A stretch of 46,376 bases of DNA from a virus, in IMG/VR virus record IMGVR_UViG_3300037963_004322, positions 11,623 to 57,998 of that record. The stretch is one strand, 5' to 3'. The notes below the pieces were generated by a model. That model saw only the letters and a list, made by a program, of their open reading frames with translations. It was not told where the DNA came from and did no database searches. Made by a program: the position numbers and the translations under genes. The first letter of the stretch is position 1; the number at the start of each line of letters is the position of its first letter. Of the stretch, positions 23,010 to 30,902 are shown one piece after another.

Positions 23010-23648
23010 AGTGTTGAGAGTATTTTCTGTTTGAATGGTAGTTCTATCAACGTATTGAGAAGACTCGCCATAGAACAATTCATTCCTAATATCTTTCAAT
23101 ACTTGCTGTAAGTATTCTGGTCTTAAGATGTATATTAAAGACTTTTTATTATTAAGATCAGTCTCATATTCAAAGTTTGATATACCAGTTACAGGATTTA
23201 ATATTCCTGTAGGAACATCTGGATTAGGTATCGTAAAATTGCTATTAACTTCTAGTCCCTTTTCAAGAATTAATCTACCTTTTGAGTCTTTGACTTCTGT
23301 AGTAACATAATGATGAACATCATTAAGTGAAGTTCCATAAACTCTATCACAGTAATCATACAACTCTTTATTTGACATAGGCCATTCTTCTCTTATATTA
23401 ACTATTCCAGAAGAAATAATAACAACCCAGTCATACGTGTCACTTCCATAAACTTCTTCAGCAACTAGTTCAGGTCTAGTCCCATCTGCAATTTCATATT
23501 TGTAAAAGAGTGTAAAGACATTTTGAAGATCATCTCTAAGTTTTGCTCTTCTAAAAATATTTTTTACTAAGATATATTCATGTGAAGAATTTTTATCTGA
23601 TAGAAATGATTGATACCTTACGTTTGGCAGTTCTCTAAAGTAACTCAT
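23001..23648 (-). CDS. 53: Baseplate wedge subunit gp53
   Basis: A 215-residue protein (T4 gp53: 196). It starts MSYFRELPNVRYQSFLSDKN. The block EEVYGSDTYDWVVIISSGIV followed by NIREEWPMSNKELYDYC is the family signature, related to a LysM-like phage wedge fold. TTEVKDSKGRLILEKGLEVN and ETDLNNKKSLIYILRPEYLQ complete the usual layout. gp53 joins neighbouring wedges around the hub in the baseplate. It is the last gene of a four-gene minus-strand block and shares one base with the gp48 stop. Confidence 0.87.
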   Translation of the reverse strand: MSYFRELPNVRYQSFLSDKNSSHEYILVKNIFRRAKLRDDLQNVFTLFYKYEIADGTRPELVAEEVYGSDTYDWVVIISSGIVNIREEWPMSNKELYDYCDRVYGTSLNDVHHYVTTEVKDSKGRLILEKGLEVNSNFTIPNPDVPTGILNPVTGISNFEYETDLNNKKSLIYILRPEYLQQVLKDIRNELFYGESSQYVDRTTIQTENTLNTLP

Positions 23649-24625
23649 TAGTAACCAACTCCTCCTTGTGCTGCAGGTGAATCGTAGTCTTCACTGTAAA
23701 TTGGCGATAGTTCTTGGAACTGTAGATTCATTACCATGTGAACTGGTGTAGAATCTGTATAAGATGCATATTGACCAGAACCAGAATAATCAACACTCAT
23801 ATTTGTTAGAGCACATACTTTAAATTTATTCAAGAATGGATGATCTCTATCTCCTTGCATAAACCTCAATAAGAATACTTTTGGAGATTTAACAAAGAAA
23901 CCAGATGCTGCATTAGTTCCTGCTCCTTTAGATGGAACCATATTCTTTTTAAAAACTCTAATAATTTTTCTTATATTTTGACCTTCAGTACTACTTCTGG
24001 GCATCATATCAAACTGAAAGTTAAATCCACCTCTCAGTGTTACACCGTTGAATAATAATTCAACGTTTGGATTAATAATGCTTCCAGTTGCTCTGGAAAC
24101 TAAACTATTAATATTTAATTGATTAGAATTTCCCACTAATGAATTGACTGCCAATCCTGTTGCGGCAGATGTTATTTTGCTTGTATCTTTTCCTGCATTA
24201 GTAAAAACATTTCCGATTGTAGCGGCAGCTTCTCCTAAACCTTCAGTTATTGCAGATTGTGCAACACCGATTCCTGCTGCAATTAAAGCATTAACACTAT
24301 CTTCACCCCAACTTGCAGACTGACCATCAGTGATTGCTCTTGGTAGAGGTAAAATTATATTTTCGATATATTGTTTTATATAAGCACCATCTCTATCTGT
24401 TTCGCGAAGAATATCAAAATTGTTAAGTTGTGATGCATTTCCGAATCCGCCAGTCTTTGTTCCCAACCCTGGAGGAATATAATCTATTGTGGTGATCAAT
24501 AGATAATCATCTTTTTTTGAGATGGGTTTTTCTGGATATCTTAATATTCTTTCTCTATCTTTTCCCACACCTCTATTCTGCGGTGTCCCCGCATAAGTTC
24601 CATCTTTGTTAGGTGTACTTGCCAT
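23648..24625 (-). CDS. 48: Baseplate tail-tube cap gp48
   Basis: A 325-residue protein. The C-terminal half contains NVELLFNGVTLRGGFNFQFD, then RSSTEGQNIRKIIRVFKKNM and FKVCALTNMSVDYSGSGQYA with LQFQELSPIYSEDYD. This is the tube-like fold shared by gp48 and gp54. The N-terminal region is polar with a Ser/Ala/Gly-rich low-complexity stretch in the middle. In T4, gp48 sits on the hub and starts tail-tube growth with gp54. A CTAAATAG motif on the minus strand lies 13 bases upstream. Confidence 0.83.
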   Translation of the reverse strand: MASTPNKDGTYAGTPQNRGVGKDRERILRYPEKPISKKDDYLLITTIDYIPPGLGTKTGGFGNASQLNNFDILRETDRDGAYIKQYIENIILPLPRAITDGQSASWGEDSVNALIAAGIGVAQSAITEGLGEAAATIGNVFTNAGKDTSKITSAATGLAVNSLVGNSNQLNINSLVSRATGSIINPNVELLFNGVTLRGGFNFQFDMMPRSSTEGQNIRKIIRVFKKNMVPSKGAGTNAASGFFVKSPKVFLLRFMQGDRDHPFLNKFKVCALTNMSVDYSGSGQYASYTDSTPVHMVMNLQFQELSPIYSEDYDSPAAQGGVGY

Positions 24626-24637
24626 TTATTTTTTAAA

Positions 24638-24645
24638 CTATTTAG
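24638..24645 (-). promoter_or_regulatory. Candidate late promoter (CTAAATAG) on the minus strand
   Basis: CTAAATAG read on the minus strand, just upstream of the gp48 start at 24625. The leader would be very short. Confidence 0.35.
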
Positions 24646-24647
24646 AG

Positions 24648-25160
24648 TTAATTTTGAATAAATCTAGCATAGTTTATACTCCTAAGAGTGTTGAACTCTT
24701 CGGTAGTCACTTCATAAAAACCATCTTGCACTTCTGGAAAAGTATATTGGCGTACTTTGCCCCAATGATAGTTAAACCCAAAAAACCCCTTTCCGTTCAT
24801 ATTAAAGTCACCCATCATAATTAATGGATGAAGATCATATAAAATGTTTGGAGTTTTTGCCCTGTATATGTATGTATAATACTTTCCAGGGGATAATTGT
24901 CTTGTCTTAGTATCTTCAAGTGCTTTTATGATATTATACATCAACTCTCCAGGTCTTTCTACACCTATCAAGTCTGTTCTTATTCTTAGTATTCTATTAT
25001 CATCTTCTTCGACTTTGGGAGCTCTTTGGTCTCTTCTTAGACCATCATCATAAACATTAGAACCTACTGGAATATTAGGATCTGAACTGGATGTTACTTC
25101 TCCAGTTTCTGATCTATAAAAATACTTCCTACCAATTCTTCCGCCTGATCGTATTGGCAT
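24648..25160 (-). CDS. Conserved cyanophage baseplate-region protein, unknown function
   Basis: A 170-residue protein. The N-terminus is RSGGRIGRKYFYRSETGEVT, the centre EEDDNRILRIRTDLIGVERP and GKYYTYIYRAKTPNILYDLH, with a Trp/Tyr-rich end (FGFNYHWGKVRQYTFPEVQ). It shares one base with the gp4 stop and lies between gp4 and gp48, so a baseplate or head-completion role is plausible. I recognise it from cyanophage genomes but know no function. Confidence 0.55.
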   Translation of the reverse strand: MPIRSGGRIGRKYFYRSETGEVTSSSDPNIPVGSNVYDDGLRRDQRAPKVEEDDNRILRIRTDLIGVERPGELMYNIIKALEDTKTRQLSPGKYYTYIYRAKTPNILYDLHPLIMMGDFNMNGKGFFGFNYHWGKVRQYTFPEVQDGFYEVTTEEFNTLRSINYARFIQN

Positions 25161-25597
25161 TACTTGATACCTAGTTCGTCTTCGGTGATGATTTTAAACT
25201 TCCATTGACGATCTTCACAGAACTCCTGGGCAACTTTCCACTTTGCTTGATTTCTTGCCCACTCTCTAACTTCATAGATATAACCCCTAGTTTTTTTCTT
25301 TTGAACTTTGGGTTCAATAGTTTGTTTCTTTGGTTTTACTTCAATGATATACTTTTGAATCTGTCCATTACTTTCACGTACTTTAATATAAAAGTCTGGA
25401 AAGTATCTGTGGATCCTATTGTCTAGTGGTGAACGGTATGGAAGTGCTAGTTCTTCACTCCCCCATTCAAGAACATTTTCATTTATATCACAGTAATTCA
25501 TAAACTTTCTTTCCCACAAAGACCTATAAACGATGTTTGTAGGATCACCTTTGTATTTTTTGGGATAGGATGGTTGATATTTTCCTCTGTATGCCAT
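25160..25597 (-). CDS. 4: Head completion protein gp4
   Basis: A 145-residue protein (T4 gp4: 150). YPKKYKGDPTNIVYRSLWER, then KFMNYCDINENVLEWGSEEL and RIHRYFPDFYIKVRESNG with YIIEVKPKKQT are the family's hallmark. The E...D...E-V-K spacing is that of a TnsA/PD-(D/E)XK-like nuclease core. In T4 it acts on filled heads before tail joining. It is the first gene of the minus-strand block and starts in a gap with two opposed late-promoter motifs. Confidence 0.88.
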   Translation of the reverse strand: MAYRGKYQPSYPKKYKGDPTNIVYRSLWERKFMNYCDINENVLEWGSEELALPYRSPLDNRIHRYFPDFYIKVRESNGQIQKYIIEVKPKKQTIEPKVQKKKTRGYIYEVREWARNQAKWKVAQEFCEDRQWKFKIITEDELGIK

Positions 25598-25605
25598 CTA
25601 AATAC
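25598..25605 (+). promoter_or_regulatory. Late promoter CTAAATAC, plus strand
   Basis: CTAAATAC, 35 bases before the GTG start of gp54. It is the mirror image of the minus-strand motif at 25632-25639. Confidence 0.55.
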
Positions 25606-25631
25606 TTATATAATAAAAAGAGTCGTCATAG

Positions 25632-25639
25632 GTATTTAG
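25632..25639 (-). promoter_or_regulatory. Late promoter CTAAATAC, minus strand
   Basis: The minus strand reads CTAAATAC here, 34 bases before the gp4 start at 25597. With the plus-strand copy it forms a perfect inverted repeat 26 bases apart. Confidence 0.55.
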
Positions 25640-25640
25640 A

Positions 25641-26423
25641 GTGCCATTTCCAATACAACCATATACCGCAAAGACATTATTTGGTAATCTTGCACAATCT
25701 TCACATTATGAAGTTAGATTCCAGATTCCTGGTCCTGTAGTTGACTACTTGTTCACTAAAGGTGTTTCACCATTTTATTGTGTGAATGATTTTGGGTTAC
25801 TTTGTTTCAATACATCACTACCCACATCTGCATATGCAACTTCTGAAGTAACTCCATATGTTGGTATCAGGCAAAAAATTGCCCATACCAGAATGTACAC
25901 AAACATGACAATGGAGTTTTATGTTGATAATAAGTACAATACTATAAAGGTTTTAGAGCACTGGATGGATTTTATTTCCAGTGGATCTGATGATGAAATC
26001 TCAAAACTATCGGATGATTATTACATTAAAATGCAATACCCTGATAGTTACAAATCAACTGAAACAAAAATTATTAAATTTGATAGAGATTATAGAAGAG
26101 ACATTGAGTATACTTTTAGAGGACTATTTCCACAATCAATCTCTGCAGTTCCAGTAAGTTATGCTGGGTCTGATGTATTGAAAGTTGCAGCAACTTTTGA
26201 ATATGATCGTTATATTGCTGGAAGAACAACAAGTCTTGACTTTTTTAAAGGAACCAATGAAAATAAAGAATCTTCTGTAAAAGAAAGAATACCTGTTGAA
26301 GGTAGAACTCCAATAAGAGGACAAGGTGGTGTGGTTTGGATTCCAAAAGGTTTGACTTATGCGGAAGCATCTTTCCAAGATAAAATTTTTAGTGGTCCTA
26401 GAGGGGATGCAAAAGGTTTCTGA
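25641..26423 (+). CDS. 54: Baseplate tail-tube initiator gp54-like
   Basis: A 260-residue protein starting at GTG. VRFQIPGPVVDYLFTKGVSP, then IAHTRMYTNMTMEFYVDNKY and LEHWMDFISSGSDDE, and later ATFEYDRYIAGR follow the tail-tube (gp19-like) fold shared by gp54 and the tube protein. Length and position next to baseplate genes favour gp54, which nucleates the tube on gp48. The C-terminal extension with KGTNENKESSVKERIPVEGR and a Gly-rich end is longer than in a plain tube protein. A gp19-type tube paralogue is the alternative. Confidence 0.72.
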   Translation: MPFPIQPYTAKTLFGNLAQSSHYEVRFQIPGPVVDYLFTKGVSPFYCVNDFGLLCFNTSLPTSAYATSEVTPYVGIRQKIAHTRMYTNMTMEFYVDNKYNTIKVLEHWMDFISSGSDDEISKLSDDYYIKMQYPDSYKSTETKIIKFDRDYRRDIEYTFRGLFPQSISAVPVSYAGSDVLKVAATFEYDRYIAGRTTSLDFFKGTNENKESSVKERIPVEGRTPIRGQGGVVWIPKGLTYAEASFQDKIFSGPRGDAKGF

Positions 26424-26431
26424 TAAGCATT

Positions 26432-26439
26432 CTAAATAA
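26432..26439 (+). promoter_or_regulatory. Late promoter CTAAATAA
   Basis: CTAAATAA in the 38-base gap before gp26, about 22 bases upstream of its ATG. Confidence 0.5.
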
Positions 26440-26461
26440 TTTTACTAGATCATAACATATT

Positions 26462-27181
26462 ATGCCGTTACCAAAAGTATCTACTCCAACATATGAGTTG
26501 GTCATCCCTTCACTGAAGAAAAAGATTAAATATAGACCTTTTCTGGTAAAAGAAGAAAAGATTTTAATCATTGCAATGGAGAGTGAAGATCAAAAACAAA
26601 TTACCAATGCAGTCAAAGATGTAATTTCAAACTGCATTATTACAAGAGGGGTAAAGGTAGATCAACTGGCTACTTTTGATATTGAATATCTCTTCCTTAA
26701 CATTAGAGGTAAATCTGTAGGCGAAACTGCAGACGTTTTAATTACATGTCCAGATGATGGAAAAACACAAGTTCCTCACAGTGTTAATTTGGATGATATT
26801 CAAGTTGAAGTTAGTGATGATCACAGCAGAGATATTAAATTAGATGATGATCTTACTGTAAGGATGAAATATCCTTCAATGAATGAGTTTATTAAAAATA
26901 ATTTCTCTGCATCAACTGATATAACAGTTGATGACACATTTAATGTAATCACTGCATGTATCGAGCAAGTTTATAATGAAGAAGAATCTTGGGCAGCATC
27001 TGATTGTACTAAGAAAGAACTTAAAGAGTTTATTGAGCAACTAAGTTCAAAACAATTTAAAATGATTGAAAACTTTTTCAATACTATGCCTAGGTTGAAG
27101 CACGTTATTAAGGTAACTAATCCAAATACTGGAGTAGAAAATGAGATTGTTCTTGAGGGCTTAACATCTTTTTTCGCCTAG
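26462..27181 (+). CDS. 26: Baseplate hub protein gp26
   Basis: A 239-residue member of the T4 gp26 baseplate family. The start PLPKVSTPTYELVIPSLKKK is followed by KIKYRPFLVKEEKILIIAME, then FDIEYLFLNIRGKSVGE, a zinc-free CPDDGKTQ loop, and KYPSMNEFIKNNFSA. The C-terminus reads EFIEQLSSKQFKMIENFF then NTMPRLKHVIKVTNP and stops at TAG. It helps assemble the central hub. The last codons (TCT TTT TTC) form a slippery heptamer leading into the next frame, so a longer 298-residue product is predicted. Confidence 0.85.
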   Translation: MPLPKVSTPTYELVIPSLKKKIKYRPFLVKEEKILIIAMESEDQKQITNAVKDVISNCIITRGVKVDQLATFDIEYLFLNIRGKSVGETADVLITCPDDGKTQVPHSVNLDDIQVEVSDDHSRDIKLDDDLTVRMKYPSMNEFIKNNFSASTDITVDDTFNVITACIEQVYNEEESWAASDCTKKELKEFIEQLSSKQFKMIENFFNTMPRLKHVIKVTNPNTGVENEIVLEGLTSFFA

Positions 27182-27208
27182 CAATGACGCATGAGAACCT
27201 CGCGTCAT
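27169..27208 (+). promoter_or_regulatory. Predicted -1 ribosomal frameshift signal
   Basis: The slippery heptamer T TTT TTC (27169-27175) is in the correct zero-frame phase at the end of gp26. After an 8-base spacer, a 7-bp perfect stem ATGACGC/GCGTCAT (27184-27190 with 27202-27208) with an 11-base loop follows. Slipping back one base reads TTT TTT CGC CTA GCA and enters the 57-residue frame at its ATG. Confidence 0.7.
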
Positions 27209-27357
27209 ATTATAAAATGAATTTTGCCTTGGTTCAGCATCATAAATACTCTTTGACGGAGTTAGAAAATATGATACCGTGGGAGAGAGAAGTTTATGTT
27301 TCTCTACTTCAACAGTATATTGAAGACGAAAATCTAAAGAACGGTAATGGCACCTAA
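27184..27357 (+). CDS. 51: gp51-like small tail-assembly protein
   Basis: A 57-residue frame: MTHENLASYYKMNFALVQHH, KYSLTELENMIPWEREVYVS, LLQQYIEDENLKNGNGT. The W-E-R-E-x-Y-x-x-L-L block is typical for the C-terminal part of phage tail-assembly chaperones and for the small hub-assembly protein that follows gp26 in T4-like phages; T4 gp51 itself is much longer, so the name is tentative. It starts 2 bases after the gp26 stop. It may be made alone or, by a -1 shift at 27169, as the C-terminal end of a gp26 fusion. It overlaps the next gene by 11 bases. Confidence 0.6.
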   Translation: MTHENLASYYKMNFALVQHHKYSLTELENMIPWEREVYVSLLQQYIEDENLKNGNGT

Positions 27358-28978
27358 TTCTCCAATCTTAGGATCACAAGCAAGACAAAATATCGTTGGT
27401 GGTGGTAATATCTACCAAGGTGTTGGTGGTGCTGGTGCTATTCCTGTTATGGGGCAACCTTTTGCCACCATGGATGATATAAGACGTATTGAAGAATCTG
27501 TAAATAATTCTACAAATCAGACAGTAGAAAGTTTAAATATACTCAGTCAAGGATTCCAAGGTTTAGAAACACAGATATTGCAATTGAGTCTTGGTATAAA
27601 TGGTATTGTTCCATTAATACAACAAGATACTGACGAACAAAGAAGAATTTTATTGGAGCAGCAAGAAAGAGAAAGAGTTCTTGCCGAAGCAAACGTGAGG
27701 CGTGGAAAAGAAGATCAAATAGAATCAAAAGTATCATTTGCTTTTGATAAAGCAGCACGTCCCTTAACAGCAAAAGTCAGAGGACTATTTGATAGGATAA
27801 GTGAAGCAATAATGTACTTGATGGGTGGGTGGTTAGCAGTTAATGTTAGTAAGTTATTAGAAGCACAAGAGAATGAGAATGTAAATTTAATAGCAGACAT
27901 TAAACGTAGACTTGCTGATGGGTCAAAGAATTTCTTAAATTCTTTAATTTTACTTGGGGGAGGAATTTCAAAGTCTATAGCAACAGTTCTTGGTATAACT
28001 AAAAGTATTGGTGGTTTCATATTTAAAAGACCTTTTGATGCGATTAAAAACTTCTTTGGAATCGCAACAGATGCTGCAAAGAAACGTAAATCTGCAGGAG
28101 GTTTTGGAACTTTTGTTTCATCAGTTGCAGAGATTGTTGATGGTTTATTAACTAATAGACCAGAAAATCTTGCCGAAGGTGCTGTAGGTTTAGCATCATT
28201 TATTCCAGGACCTGCTGGAAAAGCAGCTAAGGTTATTTTCTGGGGAAAGCAGATCATGGATTTGGGAAGTGCATTCCTAGGATCTCCAGATAATAAGCAA
28301 CCAACACAGTCTAGTAATCCTACTATGACTGGAAATAATACAACTACAGAAAATACTAAAGTAGAGGCAAATACTGCAAATGCCAACTTTAGTGAGGCTG
28401 GAGAGAGTACAGAAACTCAGACAGTTACTTTAAATGAAGAGCAACTAGCAAATTATAATAAGGCACTTCAATTTAAAGATAATCCACTTGCTAAAGGGAG
28501 GATTGCTGAAGAATTTAATAAGATGAGTCCTGAGAATCAACAACTGTTCAGAGATTATGCTGCGCAGCAAGGTGATGATTTTAGTAATGTAATACCTCCA
28601 GTAGTTGCACAAGTTGAACCTAAGTCTGGAATTATGACAAACAAGGCAACAGAAAATTTGCAGGTTGGAGAGACTAATGCTGAAGTTCAACAGATTGCAC
28701 AAGAAGAGATAAATTTTGTTGCCAAATCAAATAACGCTCAGGTTAGTGCTAATTCTGAAAATGTTCAAGCACCTCCACCAAAATTACAAGAACCAGCACA
28801 ACTTTCAGAACCAGCACCTCAAATTGTTCCTATGAATTCTGGAGGTGGAACACAACAACCAATGGTAAATATTCCTGAGCAAAAGGATCCGATGACGAAT
28901 GTTCCTAAGATTGCTTCTTCCAATCCTGAAAACTTCTATACATTATATTCATTACATTCCTATAATGTGGTAGTATAA
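27347..28978 (+). CDS. Large tail/baseplate structural protein, tape-measure-like
   Basis: A 543-residue protein. Residues 1-40 are Gly-rich; 45-130 form a long coiled-coil-like helix (MDDIRRIEESVNNSTNQTVE, then EQQERERVLAEANVRRGKED). Residues 140-320 hold several hydrophobic helices separated by Gly (YLMGGWLAVNVSKLLEAQEN, ILLGGGISKSIATVLGI, GLASFIPGPAGKAAKVIFWG), as in tape-measure proteins. The C-terminal third is polar and low in structure, ending in Pro/Gln-rich segments. It lies just before a peptidoglycan-hydrolase-bearing tail protein and the hub, where T4 has gp29-type genes, but I see no direct gp29 match. Confidence 0.55.
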   Translation: MAPNSPILGSQARQNIVGGGNIYQGVGGAGAIPVMGQPFATMDDIRRIEESVNNSTNQTVESLNILSQGFQGLETQILQLSLGINGIVPLIQQDTDEQRRILLEQQERERVLAEANVRRGKEDQIESKVSFAFDKAARPLTAKVRGLFDRISEAIMYLMGGWLAVNVSKLLEAQENENVNLIADIKRRLADGSKNFLNSLILLGGGISKSIATVLGITKSIGGFIFKRPFDAIKNFFGIATDAAKKRKSAGGFGTFVSSVAEIVDGLLTNRPENLAEGAVGLASFIPGPAGKAAKVIFWGKQIMDLGSAFLGSPDNKQPTQSSNPTMTGNNTTTENTKVEANTANANFSEAGESTETQTVTLNEEQLANYNKALQFKDNPLAKGRIAEEFNKMSPENQQLFRDYAAQQGDDFSNVIPPVVAQVEPKSGIMTNKATENLQVGETNAEVQQIAQEEINFVAKSNNAQVSANSENVQAPPPKLQEPAQLSEPAPQIVPMNSGGGTQQPMVNIPEQKDPMTNVPKIASSNPENFYTLYSLHSYNVVV

Positions 28979-28979
28979 G

Positions 28980-30902
28980 ATGTCAATACAATCAATTATC
29001 AACGCAAACACTAATCAACAGAGAATTGGCGTTAATATCTTGATGACCAAAAAGTCTCTAGATAATATAAGAGAAACAACTGCTAAAACTCAAACAAGTG
29101 TAGATAATATATACAGAATAATTGAGGGTAGAATTGAAGAAAGAGCACAAATTGTTAATAGGACTAATTTACTCAGAAATAGGAGAGAAGAATTACGAGT
29201 AAGAAGTGCAAAAGAAGCGGAGATTGAAGCAGGAAATTTAAATCCCAAAAAAGCAATACCTGGACAAAAGGTAATGAGTAATGCTGGGGGTAGTTTCTTT
29301 GATAGAATTTTAGGATTTCTTGGATGGACTACTGTTGGATGGATTACTCAAAACTTTCCAGTATGGAAAGAAATGGGAGAAAATTTTATAAAAAGAGCTA
29401 GAATTCTTGGCGATACTCTTATAAAATTTCCCGGAAATATGGTAAGAATTTTTAGGGCATTTACTGCAGTTTTAGATGCTCAATTGAAAAATATTCTATA
29501 TTTTGATTTTCGAGATGAGAGTGGAAGAGTCTCTGCTGCGACGAGTGAATTAGATATGTCTCTTAAAATAATGCAAGAGTCTTTTGAGGATGCTTTTTCT
29601 GTATTTGATCCAAATGCATTTAAAAACGTTGGTAATGAAGATGATGGTAATAATGGTAGTGGTGGTAGCACTGGTAGTACTGCTGGAGCAGGAACAGGGC
29701 AGAAATTCACATCGAAAGGTGGTACAAAAATAGAAGACCCTGGTGGTCAGGACTACGGATACTATAATCCAAATTCAATGGGAAGTAGGACATCTACGAG
29801 AGTTCACGGTGTTGGTGGAGAAATGGGACACACTGGTGAAGATTATGCTATGCCAATTGGTACACCACTGACATTATTGGTTGGAGGAAAAGTAGTTGAT
29901 GTTGAAAAAAATGAGTCTAAAGGTGGTGGATATGGTAAGTTTGTTGTCGTTCAATTAGAAGATGGAAATTATTTAAAACTTGCTCACATGGACTCTATCA
30001 ATGTAAATATTGGTGATGAAGTTGGAATGCAAGAGGATGGTACAGCACCAGTACTTGGATTTAGTGGAGACACTGGATTAAGTAGTGGTCCTCACTTACA
30101 CTTGGATTATGCATCAGGATATGATCCAAGTAGTGCCATGGTCTCTGGAACAATGAATCCCAAAATAATTATTGAAAGTGGAGGTCTTGTAAAGGGCGAT
30201 AATGTTAGAGAGATAAAAGTTGAAATGCCACCAGCTCCAGTTCAACCTTCCCAATCGGCAAATTCATCCTCTACAACTCAAACTTCTACACCACAAAATA
30301 AACTGATTCCATCATCTGGAGGTAACTATAGTATTGCTGATATGGTTCAACTTGCTAAAAACGCTGGATTTAGTGATAGTGATGCTGCGATTATGGCATC
30401 AATAGCAATGGGAGAATCGGGTGGTGATGCTCGTGCAAGATACAATCCAGATGGGAGCACTGAAGATTCATATGGATTATGGCAGATTAATATGGATCCC
30501 AAATATATTGATGAAAGGTTGCAAATGTTTGGTATTTCAAGTAAAGAGCAATTGTTTGATCCTGCGACAAATGCAATGGCTGCTAAGAAACTATGGGAAC
30601 AGCAAGGATTTAGAGCATGGACTGAATATAAAAATAAGGATTATAAAGAGTTTCTCCCCGAAGCACAGTCTGTTGTGATGTCTTCTGGTAGACCTGAACA
30701 AAGCATTGCTAAGTCATCTCAAGTTACTCCAGAACGAAAGGGACCTACTGTAATTGTTGATCAGGGTGGAGGATCTCAACTCTCTATGCCATCACCCATG
30801 GTTGCCCAATCACAGGGTAGTGATAGTGGATCTGTAGATCCACTTACCATGTTAAATAACTTTATGAAACAAAAATTACTCTTAGATTTTAGTTACCTAT
30901 AA
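28980..30902 (+). CDS. Tail-associated peptidoglycan hydrolase: M23 peptidase + lytic transglycosylase-like
   Basis: A 640-residue structural enzyme. The first 200 residues are helical and include a hydrophobic stretch (FDRILGFLGWTTVGWITQNF). The middle is a LytM/M23 endopeptidase: H284-T-G-E-D288 and, at 370-376, G-P-H372-L-H374-L-D (zinc ligands), with LAHMDSINVNIGDEVG between. After a Ser/Thr/Gln linker comes a lysozyme-like domain: IMASIAMGESGGDARARYNP with E479 as the likely acid, then SYGLWQINM and KKLWEQQGFRAWTEYKN. Together they cut peptide cross-links and glycan strands to let the tail through the wall. This activity is in gp5 in T4. It couples to the hub gene by TAATG. Confidence 0.78.
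   Translation: MSIQSIINANTNQQRIGVNILMTKKSLDNIRETTAKTQTSVDNIYRIIEGRIEERAQIVNRTNLLRNRREELRVRSAKEAEIEAGNLNPKKAIPGQKVMSNAGGSFFDRILGFLGWTTVGWITQNFPVWKEMGENFIKRARILGDTLIKFPGNMVRIFRAFTAVLDAQLKNILYFDFRDESGRVSAATSELDMSLKIMQESFEDAFSVFDPNAFKNVGNEDDGNNGSGGSTGSTAGAGTGQKFTSKGGTKIEDPGGQDYGYYNPNSMGSRTSTRVHGVGGEMGHTGEDYAMPIGTPLTLLVGGKVVDVEKNESKGGGYGKFVVVQLEDGNYLKLAHMDSINVNIGDEVGMQEDGTAPVLGFSGDTGLSSGPHLHLDYASGYDPSSAMVSGTMNPKIIIESGGLVKGDNVREIKVEMPPAPVQPSQSANSSSTTQTSTPQNKLIPSSGGNYSIADMVQLAKNAGFSDSDAAIMASIAMGESGGDARARYNPDGSTEDSYGLWQINMDPKYIDERLQMFGISSKEQLFDPATNAMAAKKLWEQQGFRAWTEYKNKDYKEFLPEAQSVVMSSGRPEQSIAKSSQVTPERKGPTVIVDQGGGSQLSMPSPMVAQSQGSDSGSVDPLTMLNNFMKQKLLLDFSYL

Noticed and set aside
27715-28386. A 223-codon minus-strand frame
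   Set aside because: It lies antisense to the tape-measure-like gene; hydrophobic composition mirrors that gene.
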